A DNA stretch of 44,844 nucleotides from Candidatus Babelota bacterium (lineage in GTDB: Bacteria > Babelota > Babeliae > Babelales > Babelaceae), in assembly GCA_003165355.1 (NCBI GenBank), contig PLTG01000054.1:1-44844 (forward strand). The letters run 5' to 3'. Numbering within the stretch: position 1 is the first letter of the stretch; each line of letters begins with the position of its first letter. This document shows, piece by piece, positions 7,811 through 17,126 of this stretch. The position numbers and the translations under genes are program-made. The notes below the pieces were generated by a model that saw nothing but the letters and a program-made list of their open reading frames with translations, was not told the DNA's origin and searched no databases.

Positions 7811-8998
7811 TTAGGTAATTTTATAGATAGCGTGCTTGCCGATTTTGATAATCATGCCCGATTTGGGTATGAGCGTATAGGCATGCGTAGTGACCTTTTC
7901 ACCATCTATACTAATAGCGCCCGCTTCGATCCTGCGCCTTATTTCAGTAGAAGAAATTTTTTCCGGCAACAGCTTAACAAGCTCTATAATAGAAATTGCC
8001 TGCAATGGCACAGAAACTTCTTGCGCATGCGAATAATCACGTTTTTGAAACAGCTCTTCAAATTGCTTAAGGGCATGCTCGGCCTCAGTACGCGACCAGA
8101 ATCGTTCAATAATTTTGAAAGCCATCTGTTTCTTCAAGGCCATCGGGTGCGCTGCACCAGAGATTACCTCGTTTTGCATGCGCACTATCTCTTCATGCGG
8201 TGTAAGCAAAAGGAGCTTATAATAACGCCACATCAACGTATCTGAAATTGACATCAGCTTACCAAAGGCATCTTCAGCGGGTTCTGCTAACCCAATAGCA
8301 TTGCCGTATGACTTGGACATTTTTAGCTGACCATCTAACCCTTCTAAAAGAGGCATAGTGATGCAGACTTGTCCCTCAAGGCCACGCGCCTCCTGCAAAT
8401 GACGCCCCATTAAAATATTAAAGGTCTGGTCTGTTCCTCCAAGCTCTACGTCAGCATTAAGCGCGATAGAATCGTATCCCTGTACTAACGGGTAGAGTAA
8501 TTCATGCAGCCCGATAGGCGTTTTCTCTGCAAGCCGCTTAGAAAAATCTTCGCGCTCAATAATTTGTGCAACGGTGACTTGGCCGGATAGCTTAATCCAG
8601 TCTTTGAGCGTTATTTTGCTCAACCATTCAGAGTTATGCACAATAGAACACTTTGAGATATCGAGTACTTTAGCAACTTGCGTTAAATAAGTTTTACTGT
8701 TTTGAGCTATCTGCTCTTCTGTTAACGCTGGACGTGTCTTTGACCTTCCCGTGGGGTCACCAATAAGAGTAGTAAAATCACCAATAAGAAAGACCACTTT
8801 ATGGCCCATGTCCTGGAACTGGCGCAATTTTGAAAGAACTGTTGCATGGCCCAGATGTAAATCGGGTGCCGTTGGATCAGCACCGAATTTTATAATAAGC
8901 GGTTGATTGCGTTCCAGTTTTTTAGCAAGTGCCGGCAATGAAAATATCTCTTGAGTGCCAATAGCCAGTGCATCAATAAGCTGTTGAGTCGATTCCAT
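7811..8998 (-). CDS. tyrS: Tyrosine--tRNA ligase
   Basis: A class I aminoacyl-tRNA synthetase that charges tRNA-Tyr with tyrosine. The ATP-binding HxGH motif is HLGH at residues 48-51 within [13 protein letters not shown], and KMSKS is intact near 225 (LKMSKSYGN). The C-terminal 65 residues form an S4 RNA-binding domain ([21 protein letters not shown]). The [13 protein letters not shown] and [11 protein letters not shown] forms place it in the TyrZ-like second type of bacterial TyrRS rather than the E. coli type. The length, 395 residues, is normal. The membrane protein gene at 9003 ends only 4 bases upstream on the same strand, so the two are probably co-transcribed. Confidence 0.96.
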   Translation of the reverse strand: MESTQQLIDALAIGTQEIFSLPALAKKLERNQPLIIKFGADPTAPDLHLGHATVLSKLRQFQDMGHKVVFLIGDFTTLIGDPTGRSKTRPALTEEQIAQNSKTYLTQVAKVLDISKCSIVHNSEWLSKITLKDWIKLSGQVTVAQIIEREDFSKRLAEKTPIGLHELLYPLVQGYDSIALNADVELGGTDQTFNILMGRHLQEARGLEGQVCITMPLLEGLDGQLKMSKSYGNAIGLAEPAEDAFGKLMSISDTLMWRYYKLLLLTPHEEIVRMQNEVISGAAHPMALKKQMAFKIIERFWSRTEAEHALKQFEELFQKRDYSHAQEVSVPLQAISIIELVKLLPEKISSTEIRRRIEAGAISIDGEKVTTHAYTLIPKSGMIIKIGKHAIYKIT

Positions 8999-9002
8999 GC
9001 CG

Positions 9003-9728
9003 TTATACTCCGTGTAGTAGTGAACTTATACTATTAATAAAAAAAATAATAAAACTGATGGCAAGCACAAAGAAGAACTTATAAAAGAGTATGCAAAAGA
9101 TCAGTGGAATAGCAATCATAAAAAGCCACGAATAGTTAAGTGCTATAAGTCTTGAGCGAAATGGGTACAAGAGTGCTTGAATAGTATTGCGCATCATAGA
9201 AAGAAACAAAATTCCCGTCTGGACGTAGACGATGCCTATGAAAAACAGGGTAGCTGTTATGGCATAGGGAGAACATGAAGAAAAGTAGGCAGACCCTCTT
9301 TGAAAAATTTGCCACGTTGCGTCTGTGCCAACATATCTTGAATTTACAAAAAACATATCAAATGCCGTCAGAATACAGCCTTTTCCGGTTAAAAGCACAC
9401 TTATCATAATAGCGCATACGGCAATGGCTATACTTGCCAACGCTTGCGCTGAATAGGCAAGAATAGTGCGTAGGGTCTTATGAACCCCGGTGATATAGAC
9501 CGGCTCGACTGATAAAATTGTTCCCCAGCCAAAGCCGAGAAAAAAGAGGCTGAACGTGCCTAAAATATCAAAGTATTCAAGCCAATCTGCCACCATTCTT
9601 TCATGAACATACTGCTTATCATATGCGCCGTGCATAATGAGCTTTTCTGTCAGATACCCATTGAGTGGCACCGTGAAAGCAAATGCCAGTAGCGTGATAA
9701 TAAAGATAATAATAAAGAGAGATATCAT
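9003..9728 (-). CDS. Membrane protein resembling a catalytically dead M50 site-2 protease
   Basis: A polytopic protein with about six hydrophobic segments. Residues 47-110 follow the M50 layout: [21 protein letters not shown] (D54, GFGWG 65-69), a VEP turn and then a long transmembrane helix. This corresponds to the H.DPLGT...GFGWAKPV.V.P...LVALAGP region of bacterial site-2 proteases. The HEXXH zinc motif expected in the first helices is absent ([12 protein letters not shown] instead), and no NxxPxPxLDG motif is seen in the last third. If related, it is a pseudo-protease. The ATG at 9728 (MISLF) is preferred, with GGAG 11 bases upstream. The longer frame to 9767 starts inside a dispersed repeat. 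It probably forms an operon with tyrS. Confidence 0.6.
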   Translation of the reverse strand: MISLFIIIFIITLLAFAFTVPLNGYLTEKLIMHGAYDKQYVHERMVADWLEYFDILGTFSLFFLGFGWGTILSVEPVYITGVHKTLRTILAYSAQALASIAIAVCAIMISVLLTGKGCILTAFDMFFVNSRYVGTDATWQIFQRGSAYFSSCSPYAITATLFFIGIVYVQTGILFLSMMRNTIQALLYPFRSRLIALNYSWLFMIAIPLIFCILFYKFFFVLAISFIIFFINSISSLLHGV

Positions 9729-9760
9729 AATTTTTTCGACTCCGCATAAATTTAGACCGT

Positions 9761-9806
9761 CGCTCATCCTGAGTGTTTTTGCGCATGCAAAAAAGTATCG
9801 AAGGGT
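9761..9806. repeat. Dispersed repeat family B, copy 1
   Basis: CGCTCATCCTGAGTG is followed by an inner hairpin, TTTTTGC-GCAT-GCAAAAA, and then AGTATCGAAGGGTT. It is nearly identical to 12119-12165 and shares its frame with 27124-27168. Confidence 0.75.
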
Positions 9807-9908
9807 TTTATGAGTATACCAAGGGAGTTAAAACTTGTCTTGCCAAAAAAAAAGTTGCGTATAGACTCCAGAGTAATTGAGAGTTTTTTAAGGTAATAAA
9901 GGGTAAGT

Positions 9909-12113
9909 ATGAATAAAAAAACAAGTTTATTTTATTATAGCGTTCCGCCTATTATTCTCATTATTTTGGCAGCATTCTTTTACGCATTTTCCGTAAAATA
10001 TGAATTCCAATTTGATGACCTTGCCAATATCGTAAATAATTTCCAAGTCCGCACCGGCGGCCTCTGGGAGCTTTTTCTGGCCAATACCCGCTGGATATCA
10101 CAATCACTTAATACCTTCTATTATCAATTGGGTAAATTCAACCCCTTTGTCTACCGCTTTGCAAATATTACCTCACATATTCTCACCGGAACCGTGGTCT
10201 ATTTTGTTATCTGCTTGCTTTTACGCAGATTAAAGCATGAGACTTTTCTGTATCAACATCGCTTTACCGTTGCTTTTCTAACAGCAGGTTTTTTCCTGTT
10301 GCATCCCGTGCAGAGCCAAACAGTCTCGTATGTCATTCAGGGGCAGCTTGAAGGGCTCGCTGCGCTGGTGACCCTTAGTATGATTATGTTTTTTTTACTT
10401 TACATGACGTTAACCTCGACCACTGGGCGCGTTATTGCATTAATCTGCATGTATATCTGCATGCTCTTAGCTCCGGGAACCAAAGAGATAGCTATCATCA
10501 GCCCCCTTTTAGTACTGCTTGTTGACTGGTTTTTTGTAGCGCAGGGTAATATTCATGCCCTCAAGCGCCGCTGGTGGTTGCATGCGTCACTTTTTATCGG
10601 CATCTTTGGCATGTACATCTATTTCTTAAAGCCTGAATATTTCACAAACATCTTGGGCCTCAAGATGGAGCTCCAGAACAATATGGGCAATATGCTTACT
10701 GACAACAGAGACGAAAGAATCACCCCGCTCTGGTACTGCATCTCACAATTTAAAGTGATTTTGCATTATATCTGGATATTCTTTTGGCCGTTCACCATAA
10801 GTGTTGACTATGACTGGGTCATGGTTGAAAGCTTCTTTTCTTGGGATTGTATTATTCCCTTTTTGATATTAGTGACTTTCGCCGCCTATGTATTATCGCG
10901 GCTTTATAAAAATAAAATTGATCTGATCAGTTTTGGGATTATATGGTTTTTTCTTGCCGTGTTACCGCGATCAAGCATCATCCCATCCACAGAATTAATA
11001 GCAGACTATAAGACTTATCTTGCCTCATTCGGGCTCTTTTTTCTTGCTGCCTATGGCTGCGCACTCTTACTTGCTCGACTTGAAAAACATTTCAAGTTTT
11101 CAGGGTATTATGTGCATCTTGCGCTCATGTCCTGCCTATTAATTCCAATGGGGTATGCACTGTATGAGCGCAATAAGGTCTGGCGCACTGCGCAGGAGTT
11201 TTGGTTGAATATCTTACAAAATGCTCCCGGCAAAGCGCGTGCGTATAATAACTATGGTGTTTCACTGTGCGCACAACAAAAGAACGAAGAGGCAGTTCCC
11301 TATTTCAAAAAAGCTCAAGAGTTGGATAAAATTTATTCCGATCCGCATAATAATATTGCCGTGGCTTATGGCGCGCTTGGTAGAACTGATGACGCCATCA
11401 AAGCCCTTGAGGCGAGCATTAAAATTTGCCCGATTCAACCTGAGGCCTACAATAACATGGCCAGCTTTTATTTAGAAAAAAATGAATTCCCACGTGCAGA
11501 AGAACTTTTAAAAATCGCACTGAGACTGCGGCCACACTACGGCAAAGCACATTTTAATTTGGGCCGCACGTATTACGCAACGAACAAAAAAGAGGATGCG
11601 TGGCGTTGCTTTAAGACAGCCTGCCTAAAAGCAGATTTTGATACGATCGATTCGTTTCTTTTTTATGCCGGCGCAAGCTTAGAGTTGAAAAAACTTGATG
11701 ACGCACTTTTTGGATATAAAAAAATGCTTGAGTTTGCCCCGACTCGGCGCGATGCTTTAAGTGGGATCATTAATGTCTATGTGCTTAAGGGCGAAGTAGA
11801 AAAAACCATCCCCTATTTCAAGCAACTCATACAGGCATACCCAAATGAGCCGGAAATACAATTTAAGTATGCAGAGACTCTGATGATGAGCAAAGAGTAT
11901 CGACAGGCACTCGCACTTTTTAATAAAGTCCTGGAGGCAAACAGAGGGTTTGTGCCAGCGTATGTTAAAATCGCCGCCTGCTTGTATAAACTTGGGCAGA
12001 AAACTGATGCCTTCAAAGTTTTAGAAGATTTCTTAAAGCAAAACCCGCCAGAGGAATTTGCTGCACCGGTTAAAGCGATATTGAAAGAGATGCGGACAGG
12101 GAAATTTGAATAA
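9909..12113 (+). CDS. TMTC-like membrane protein with C-terminal TPR repeats
   Basis: A protein of 734 residues in two halves. Residues 1-420 contain roughly ten hydrophobic helices, with an early acidic FQFDDLANIVNN loop after the first helix. This is the layout of GT-C glycosyltransferases and of TMTC proteins, where such acidic residues serve catalysis. From about 442 to 720 there are eight or so tetratricopeptide repeats (for example AYNNYGVSLCAQQKNEEAVP, PHNNIAVAYGALGRTDDAI). By family analogy it may transfer sugar from a lipid-linked donor to exported proteins with the TPR part binding substrate, but no donor or acceptor can be read from sequence. The ATG is preceded by AAAGGGTA. It is a single-gene unit, with a family B repeat 5 bases after its stop. 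Confidence 0.75.
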   Translation: MNKKTSLFYYSVPPIILIILAAFFYAFSVKYEFQFDDLANIVNNFQVRTGGLWELFLANTRWISQSLNTFYYQLGKFNPFVYRFANITSHILTGTVVYFVICLLLRRLKHETFLYQHRFTVAFLTAGFFLLHPVQSQTVSYVIQGQLEGLAALVTLSMIMFFLLYMTLTSTTGRVIALICMYICMLLAPGTKEIAIISPLLVLLVDWFFVAQGNIHALKRRWWLHASLFIGIFGMYIYFLKPEYFTNILGLKMELQNNMGNMLTDNRDERITPLWYCISQFKVILHYIWIFFWPFTISVDYDWVMVESFFSWDCIIPFLILVTFAAYVLSRLYKNKIDLISFGIIWFFLAVLPRSSIIPSTELIADYKTYLASFGLFFLAAYGCALLLARLEKHFKFSGYYVHLALMSCLLIPMGYALYERNKVWRTAQEFWLNILQNAPGKARAYNNYGVSLCAQQKNEEAVPYFKKAQELDKIYSDPHNNIAVAYGALGRTDDAIKALEASIKICPIQPEAYNNMASFYLEKNEFPRAEELLKIALRLRPHYGKAHFNLGRTYYATNKKEDAWRCFKTACLKADFDTIDSFLFYAGASLELKKLDDALFGYKKMLEFAPTRRDALSGIINVYVLKGEVEKTIPYFKQLIQAYPNEPEIQFKYAETLMMSKEYRQALALFNKVLEANRGFVPAYVKIAACLYKLGQKTDAFKVLEDFLKQNPPEEFAAPVKAILKEMRTGKFE

Positions 12114-12118
12114 CCCCC

Positions 12119-12165
12119 CGCTCATCCTGAGTGTTTTTGCGCAAGCAAAAAAGTATCGAAGGGTT
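12119..12165. repeat. Dispersed repeat family B, copy 2
   Basis: It matches 9761-9806 with a single change in the hairpin loop (GCAA for GCAT). The inner stem is TTTTTGC/GCAAAAA. It lies between two same-strand genes. The inner hairpin is followed by A-rich rather than T-rich sequence, so it is not a standard intrinsic terminator. Confidence 0.75.
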
Positions 12166-12200
12166 AGCGAAGCAGACGGCTAAAATTTTGAGCAAACATA

Positions 12201-12791
12201 ATGGTAGTAAAAAAATTACATGAGTACGCTAAAAAGCGTAACTTTAAAAAAACGCCCGAGCCTAAACCGCGCGTAAAAAAAGATACAGCGCAACCTATCT
12301 TTGTCATTCAAGAGCACCATGCAAGCCATCTGCATTACGATTTTCGCCTTGAGTCGCAAGGCGTTTTAAAATCCTGGGCGGTGCCAAAAGGCCCGTCGAC
12401 TGATCCGCATATCAAACGGCTGGCAGCACTTACTGAAGACCACCCGATGGACTACGCTACTTTTGAAGGCATAATCCCTTCTGGTTATGGCGCCGGCACG
12501 GTGATAGTGTGGGACACGGGGACCTATGAAAATGCTTCTGAAAAAGATGGAAAGCCGATCTCTGTTGCTGCAGCCTTTGAAAAAGGGCATATAAAGTTTA
12601 TCTTGCACGGCACAAAGCTTAAGGGCGGCTACGCACTTATCCGCTTTCATAACAGCGACAAAAATTGGCTGTTAATCAAAACTGATGATGACTATGCTGA
12701 CGCCCGCGCGAACCCCGTGGCCACAAAATCTAAATCGGTATTAAGCACAAAGACAATTAAATCGCTCGATAAAAAGTTTAAGCGGCCTTAA
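12201..12791 (+). CDS. Stand-alone LigD-type 3'-phosphoesterase (DNA repair)
   Basis: This protein corresponds to the 3'-phosphoesterase domain of bacterial LigD, a metal-dependent enzyme that trims 3' phosphates and ribonucleotides from DNA ends during non-homologous end joining. The domain starts at about residue 32. The signature motifs are complete: LHYDFRLE (H45, D47, R49), VLKSWAVPKGPS, EDHPMDYATFEG (H81, D84) and GYGAGTVIVWD. It has 196 residues, with no ligase or polymerase domain attached. A matching ligase lies 15 kb away (27408-28430) and a Ku remnant next to it, so the LigD functions are split. Its stop overlaps the convergent gene by 14 bases. Confidence 0.92.
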   Translation: MVVKKLHEYAKKRNFKKTPEPKPRVKKDTAQPIFVIQEHHASHLHYDFRLESQGVLKSWAVPKGPSTDPHIKRLAALTEDHPMDYATFEGIIPSGYGAGTVIVWDTGTYENASEKDGKPISVAAAFEKGHIKFILHGTKLKGGYALIRFHNSDKNWLLIKTDDDYADARANPVATKSKSVLSTKTIKSLDKKFKRP

Positions 12792-13968
12792 CGTCATACA
12801 CTAACTCTGTGGATGACCAAAAATGTTTTCTTTTCTCTTTAAAACCTGCTTGCAGTAATAATTCTTTTCTGCAGTTTGATGTATGCTTCACTATATAATC
12901 CGGGATAGCAATTGATTTCAATTTAATCAATTTGGCATATTCAAGCACCAGCGAGATCTTTAAATTGTCTACAATATTGCAAGCGATGGATTCTGGAAGA
13001 AAATCGAGCAACGAGCTATCATGAATTGAATAACGAGGCCCAACACCAATATGCGCGTTAAATGAATCAATTAATAAATAATCTTTATTGAATTCAAAAC
13101 TAATTGCTACGGGGTTTTCTTCAGCTGGAAATTTAACCGTGAGACTGAGTTGTAACCAACCGGCCCAGCTATTAGTTTCTAGATAAAGGATCTCTCCTCT
13201 CTCCCTATTAAGATAGGCTTGCGTGTATTTTACCAACGCATTGAGTGTTTCTTTAAATTTCAATTGTTTTTTTAAAACATTCAAATCGAAATCAGTGTGC
13301 TGAGCCGAACGAGAAAGGATTATTAAAATTTGCTGATTGGTTTTGATAGGAACATCCCCAGCAGATAATTTTTCATAATAGGTAAAACCGGTAAGGATCT
13401 CTAGCCAGTTTTTCTTTGCAAAATAGGGCTTATCTTTGAAAGGCTGGAGCGGTTGGCAGGTGCCATCTTCTAGACTACCAGGTGTACAATTTAATTTTTT
13501 GGCTAACTTGCTGCGCGCTTCATATTGAATCGCTTCCATAATGTTATCGCCCGTTTTATCGGTAAAAAGAATACTCTGTAATTTTTCTAAAGATGTTTGA
13601 GGATAAAGTGGCTCATGAAAACTTTGTTTATGTTGATTTTTTAATATCGCTAACATCTGGTATATTCGCAGTAAGATATCAGGGTCTTTTTCAAGAATCC
13701 TTTCTGCAAAAGCTATTTGTGCATCCCCGTGAAGTGAGCTTAATATAACTATGTTTTTTATTATCGGGTTGTTCGTTATTTCAGGGTCTTTCATAAGCTG
13801 AGCAACCTGGCTTGGCGAAAGAGGAGCTTGCTTTATTTGTTCATATGTTTTGTTTGCAATGAGCTCTTTGGTCGAGGTCTTCAATTTTGGCGCAAGCAAC
13901 GTTTGTGGTCTATGCAGGCAGAAAGTAGTGCCTAAAGACAGAAGGGCTAAAATTAGCAATCTTTTCAT
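12778..13968 (-). CDS. Exported paralogue-family protein, tandem copy 2
   Basis: A protein of 396 residues with signal peptide MKRLLILALLSLGTTFC. The start at 13968 is chosen because it aligns exactly with the upstream tandem paralogue and follows AGGGGAG; an in-frame ATG at 13989 overlaps the previous gene. The segment from the signal peptide to PYFAKKNWLEIL is nearly identical to the copy at 13979-15058, apart from an insertion around residues 35-50. The C-terminal half is strongly diverged. It ends with the family tail CRKELLLQAGFKEKRKHFWSS. The central motif is LAKKLNCTPGSLEDGTC. The ATG lies 8 bases after the stop of 13979-15058, so the two form an operon. The function is unknown. Confidence 0.8.
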   Translation of the reverse strand: MKRLLILALLSLGTTFCLHRPQTLLAPKLKTSTKELIANKTYEQIKQAPLSPSQVAQLMKDPEITNNPIIKNIVILSSLHGDAQIAFAERILEKDPDILLRIYQMLAILKNQHKQSFHEPLYPQTSLEKLQSILFTDKTGDNIMEAIQYEARSKLAKKLNCTPGSLEDGTCQPLQPFKDKPYFAKKNWLEILTGFTYYEKLSAGDVPIKTNQQILIILSRSAQHTDFDLNVLKKQLKFKETLNALVKYTQAYLNRERGEILYLETNSWAGWLQLSLTVKFPAEENPVAISFEFNKDYLLIDSFNAHIGVGPRYSIHDSSLLDFLPESIACNIVDNLKISLVLEYAKLIKLKSIAIPDYIVKHTSNCRKELLLQAGFKEKRKHFWSSTELVYDVKAA

Positions 13969-13978
13969 AACTCCCCTA

Positions 13979-15058
13979 TTAAAATTCATATATTAACTCA
14001 GGCGAAGACCAAAAATGTTTTTTCTTTTCGATGAATCCATGTTGCTTGAGTAAATCTTTTCGGCATTTTTTTATATTTTCGGTGATCACAACAAGTTTTT
14101 TTAAATCAAATAATCGAGCACACTCAAGCAAAATTTTGATCTCCAAGCTTTCCAAAATCGGCTCACATGGGCCCACCACTGGTATATGAATAAAATTACT
14201 CTCTCTTTCTAAATGGTATGCTGCGTTCATGTTCTTAATAGTGAACTTGTCATTCCAATACCACATACCGATAACATATATCTCTCCCGAAAGGGTAATT
14301 TTATAGTGAAAGATCCAGTGGTCATAAAATCGATTCGTTAATTTTTTAACAATTTGGCCATCATTCTCCTTTACGTAATCCTTGATAGATGCATAAATTT
14401 TATTGTAAAGGTTAAATTCTTTAAGCTCAGACGAATCTTCAGTTAAATCCGCGAACTCCGACCAGCTTCCCTTAGTATCTCCGCCAAATAAATTTTCATA
14501 TGCGCTATAATCCTTAAGGATCTCTAGCCAGTTTTTCTTTGCAAAATAGGGCTTATCTTTGAAAGGCTGGAGCGGTTGGCAGGTGCCATCTTCTAGACTA
14601 CCAGGCGTACAGCTTAGTTTCTTGGCCAACATCCGGCGGGCTTCATATTGGATCGCTACTATAATTTGGTCGCCAGCTTTATCGGTAAAGAGAATACTCT
14701 GTAATTTTTCTAAGGATGTTTCGGGGTAATCTGGCTCCTGAACACGCTGTTCATGCTGATTTTTTAATATCTCTAACATCCGGTATATTTGCAGTAAAAT
14801 ATCAGGGTCTTTTTCAAGAATCCTTTCTGCAAAAGCTATTTGTGCATCCCAATGCAGTAAGCTCAAAATAACTATATTTTTTATTATCGGGTTGTTCGTT
14901 ATTTCAGGGTCTTGCATAAATCTAGCGAGGTTTTTTGCCGAAGGTTGATACTCATTCACCGAAGTCTTCAATTTTGGCGCAAGCAACGTTTGTGGTCTAT
15001 GCAGGCAGAAAGTAGTGCCTAAAGACAGAAGGGCTAAAATTAGCAATCTTTTCATCAT
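13979..15058 (-). CDS. Exported paralogue-family protein, tandem copy 1
   Basis: A protein of 359 residues with the signal peptide MMKRLLILALLSLGTTFC, preceded by AAGGAGAGAGT. It shares long, almost unchanged DNA blocks with the downstream copy: about 88 bases over the signal peptide (14968-15055 and 13881-13968) and about 89 bases at 14522-14610 and 13402-13490. The C-terminal half differs except for the tail CRKDLLKQHGFIEKKKHFWSS. The last 120 residues have the strand-helix order of a GNAT-like fold, but without a clear acetyl-CoA loop. It is the first gene of a two-gene operon. Confidence 0.8.
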   Translation of the reverse strand: MMKRLLILALLSLGTTFCLHRPQTLLAPKLKTSVNEYQPSAKNLARFMQDPEITNNPIIKNIVILSLLHWDAQIAFAERILEKDPDILLQIYRMLEILKNQHEQRVQEPDYPETSLEKLQSILFTDKAGDQIIVAIQYEARRMLAKKLSCTPGSLEDGTCQPLQPFKDKPYFAKKNWLEILKDYSAYENLFGGDTKGSWSEFADLTEDSSELKEFNLYNKIYASIKDYVKENDGQIVKKLTNRFYDHWIFHYKITLSGEIYVIGMWYWNDKFTIKNMNAAYHLERESNFIHIPVVGPCEPILESLEIKILLECARLFDLKKLVVITENIKKCRKDLLKQHGFIEKKKHFWSSPELIYEF

Positions 15059-15138
15059 ACTCTCTCCTTATAATCTTTATATTTAACTATAACTTTAATG
15101 TATCAGATAAGAGAGAGAATATGCAATATAATTTAAAA

Positions 15139-15762
15139 TTATTTTCTATTTTTCAAAAAATCCACTATAATCTGCGTCCAGGTTTCCATAGAATCATAGA
15201 AATTCATACATTCATCTAAAGACAGCAATGTGCCACTTTTAAGCTCAGATTGAACCTGGATATCAGCGCTATCGCCGTGCAGCAGAAAGACAAACCCGAT
15301 ATGTACTTTGCCCACTTCATTAGAATCATCATTTAAGATACCGAGTGGTTCGATAGTGTAGTTGCCCTTAAAAGTAACCTCTTCATCAAATTCCCTGCGT
15401 GCCCAAACCGTAAGGTCTGACCCTTGAATGTCTTCTTGGCGAATATGGCCACCGATTCCCAAGCTATATTTACTTTGCAAGCGCGTTTCTGTTGCCTTAG
15501 CCTGGCGCTGCATCAGGAAATATTTATTTTCGTGAGTAAAGACCAAGTAGGGAATAATTTGCTTATAAACAGGGTCCATCTCCATCTGGCTACGTGGCAA
15601 GAATTCTTTATGGTCATGTATAAGTTCTGCGTAAGGGGCGTAATCAACCGCCTGCAGCCCGTGCCAGGTATCAATATCTTTAAAAAGTGCACGTTTGATG
15701 ACCAAAATCAATTCGTCATAATGTGCGGGAGCAACTGATTGTACTGTTTGCAGGGAAGACAT
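15139..15762 (-). CDS. Nudix hydrolase family protein
   Basis: A cytosolic protein of about 207 residues with a Nudix box at residues 104-129: GGHIRQED ... RREFDEEVTF, carrying the metal-binding REFDEE core. The box has a few extra residues between its first half and the REF core, so it is a slightly extended variant. Nudix enzymes hydrolyse nucleoside diphosphates linked to another group; the substrate cannot be read here. The N-terminal 95 residues are an additional domain seen in larger Nudix proteins. The start at 15762 (MSSLQTVQ) follows AAAGGTTACC and is preferred over the in-frame ATG at 15825, which lacks a good site. Confidence 0.8.
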   Translation of the reverse strand: MSSLQTVQSVAPAHYDELILVIKRALFKDIDTWHGLQAVDYAPYAELIHDHKEFLPRSQMEMDPVYKQIIPYLVFTHENKYFLMQRQAKATETRLQSKYSLGIGGHIRQEDIQGSDLTVWARREFDEEVTFKGNYTIEPLGILNDDSNEVGKVHIGFVFLLHGDSADIQVQSELKSGTLLSLDECMNFYDSMETWTQIIVDFLKNRK

Positions 15763-15881
15763 ACGGTAACCTTTACTAAAATAATTTTTTTTAAAGCACT
15801 TCTTTACCAGTATAACGCCATTCATCAGATGAAGCGAGCAGACTTATCTGATCGAGAAATTGAGTTGGGTTATAAATTTAA

Positions 15882-15911
15882 TTGATTTTTAAGTATGGAA
15901 TACCTTATAAT
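15882..15911 (+). promoter_or_regulatory. Probable sigma-70-type promoter
   Basis: TTGATT (15882-15887) and a perfect TATAAT (15906-15911) are separated by 18 bases, in front of the exported paralogue gene at 15958. A second TATAAT follows at once within TATAACTTATAATATAAAG. The match is based on consensus alone. Confidence 0.4.
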
Positions 15912-15957
15912 ATAACTTATAATATAAAGTGAAAGATAATATAAAGGATAATACTCG

Positions 15958-17058
15958 ATGAAAAATAATATATTTTTACTATTTTTGGCTCAATTACTAC
16001 CCATCATCCCTCTGTTTTCTCTGCATACGCTGGGGCTGCGAACAACAAAAAATGTACCCTCAGTTATTGAAAAGCCTTCTACTTATTTTGCGCCCACTGC
16101 ATTGACTCCCGCTTTACAAACCCCATCTCTTGCCAAACAATCTGCCATGCTCACAGAAGCTCTTCCCAGCACGAGTAGATTTCTTAAAATAATGAGCAAA
16201 TTGCATGATGATGCGAAAACAGAAACCCTTAAAAAACTCCCAACCGCTGAGCTTTGGGGGCTTTATAAACCATTGGAAACCCTTGAGCGTGAATTTAAAA
16301 ATAGACAAGAAACCCCCCGCCCATTACGTTACGAAAATGACGTCATCCAAGCCGCTATTTTTCATAACAGGCAAGGTTCAACTATTCTTGATGCAATTCA
16401 ACACATTGCGCGCAGTCGCCTTGCAAAAAAATGGGGTTGTGCAACTGACAGCATGAATGATGGAACATGTCCTCAACTTAAAGAAATTAAAGCCGACTGG
16501 CCAAAAAATTGGATACGTACATTAAGCGCATGGGAGGAAGAAGAAAATGATATACAATATGATTATGATAAGTATAGTCAGCCAAAGCGGGTCATTAAAC
16601 TTTCAAACATTTTTTTACGCAACAAAAACAATATTTTTTCGGATACAGTTAATGAGATTACTGCCGACTTTTTTCACAAAGAACGTCTCGAGCCCAATAT
16701 ACAAGGTAGAAACTTTCATATTATGTATGAAAATCCCAGTGATTTGTTACCTTATGTTTATATAATGTATCTTGACGACTCATTACGCTTAGATATGGAA
16801 GGCACTGAGATTATTCTCCACTTAGATAAATTCCCTGAAGCAGTACGCTTTAATTGCGGAACCATCATGTATGATAAAACAAAAGAACAAATTGGGCTCG
16901 ATCTTGCCGTTGCTCTTGCCCGTAAAATGGGAGCGCATTCAATACAAATTGATCCTCAGTATCTGCACGGCGGCCAGCTACGACGCACGCTCGTTACAGA
17001 AAAGGGATTCAAAGAGAAAGGAACAAGCCACATTTTTGAGCTAGATTTAAAAGAATAA
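15958..17058 (+). CDS. Exported paralogue-family protein, divergent member
   Basis: A protein of 366 residues with an N-terminal signal peptide (MKNNIFLLFLAQLLPIIPLFS), preceded by AAAGGATAATACTCG. Residues around 140-165 carry the family block AIQHIARSRLAKKWGCATDSMNDGTC. The C-terminus has LAVALARKMGAHSIQI followed by LRRTLVTEKGFKEKG, the GNAT-like family tail. Overall similarity to the tandem pair at 12778-15058 is low outside these blocks. The function is unknown. It is followed by leuS on the same strand 68 bases later. Confidence 0.75.
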   Translation: MKNNIFLLFLAQLLPIIPLFSLHTLGLRTTKNVPSVIEKPSTYFAPTALTPALQTPSLAKQSAMLTEALPSTSRFLKIMSKLHDDAKTETLKKLPTAELWGLYKPLETLEREFKNRQETPRPLRYENDVIQAAIFHNRQGSTILDAIQHIARSRLAKKWGCATDSMNDGTCPQLKEIKADWPKNWIRTLSAWEEEENDIQYDYDKYSQPKRVIKLSNIFLRNKNNIFSDTVNEITADFFHKERLEPNIQGRNFHIMYENPSDLLPYVYIMYLDDSLRLDMEGTEIILHLDKFPEAVRFNCGTIMYDKTKEQIGLDLAVALARKMGAHSIQIDPQYLHGGQLRRTLVTEKGFKEKGTSHIFELDLKE

Positions 17059-17126
17059 AGATCGTTCGTTAAGAATATAGTATACTTAAGAAAAATATTT
17101 TAATTATAACTATATAGCGTGTCCCT

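Noticed and set aside
7799-8245. Plus-strand frame of 148 codons over the 3' end of tyrS
   Set aside because: It lies wholly antisense to a conserved synthetase, with no family pattern.
9729-9767. Longer start for the M50-like protein (MSDGLNLCGVEKI)
   Set aside because: The ATG lies within a dispersed repeat, without a ribosome binding site. The hydrophobic start at 9728 has GGAG upstream.
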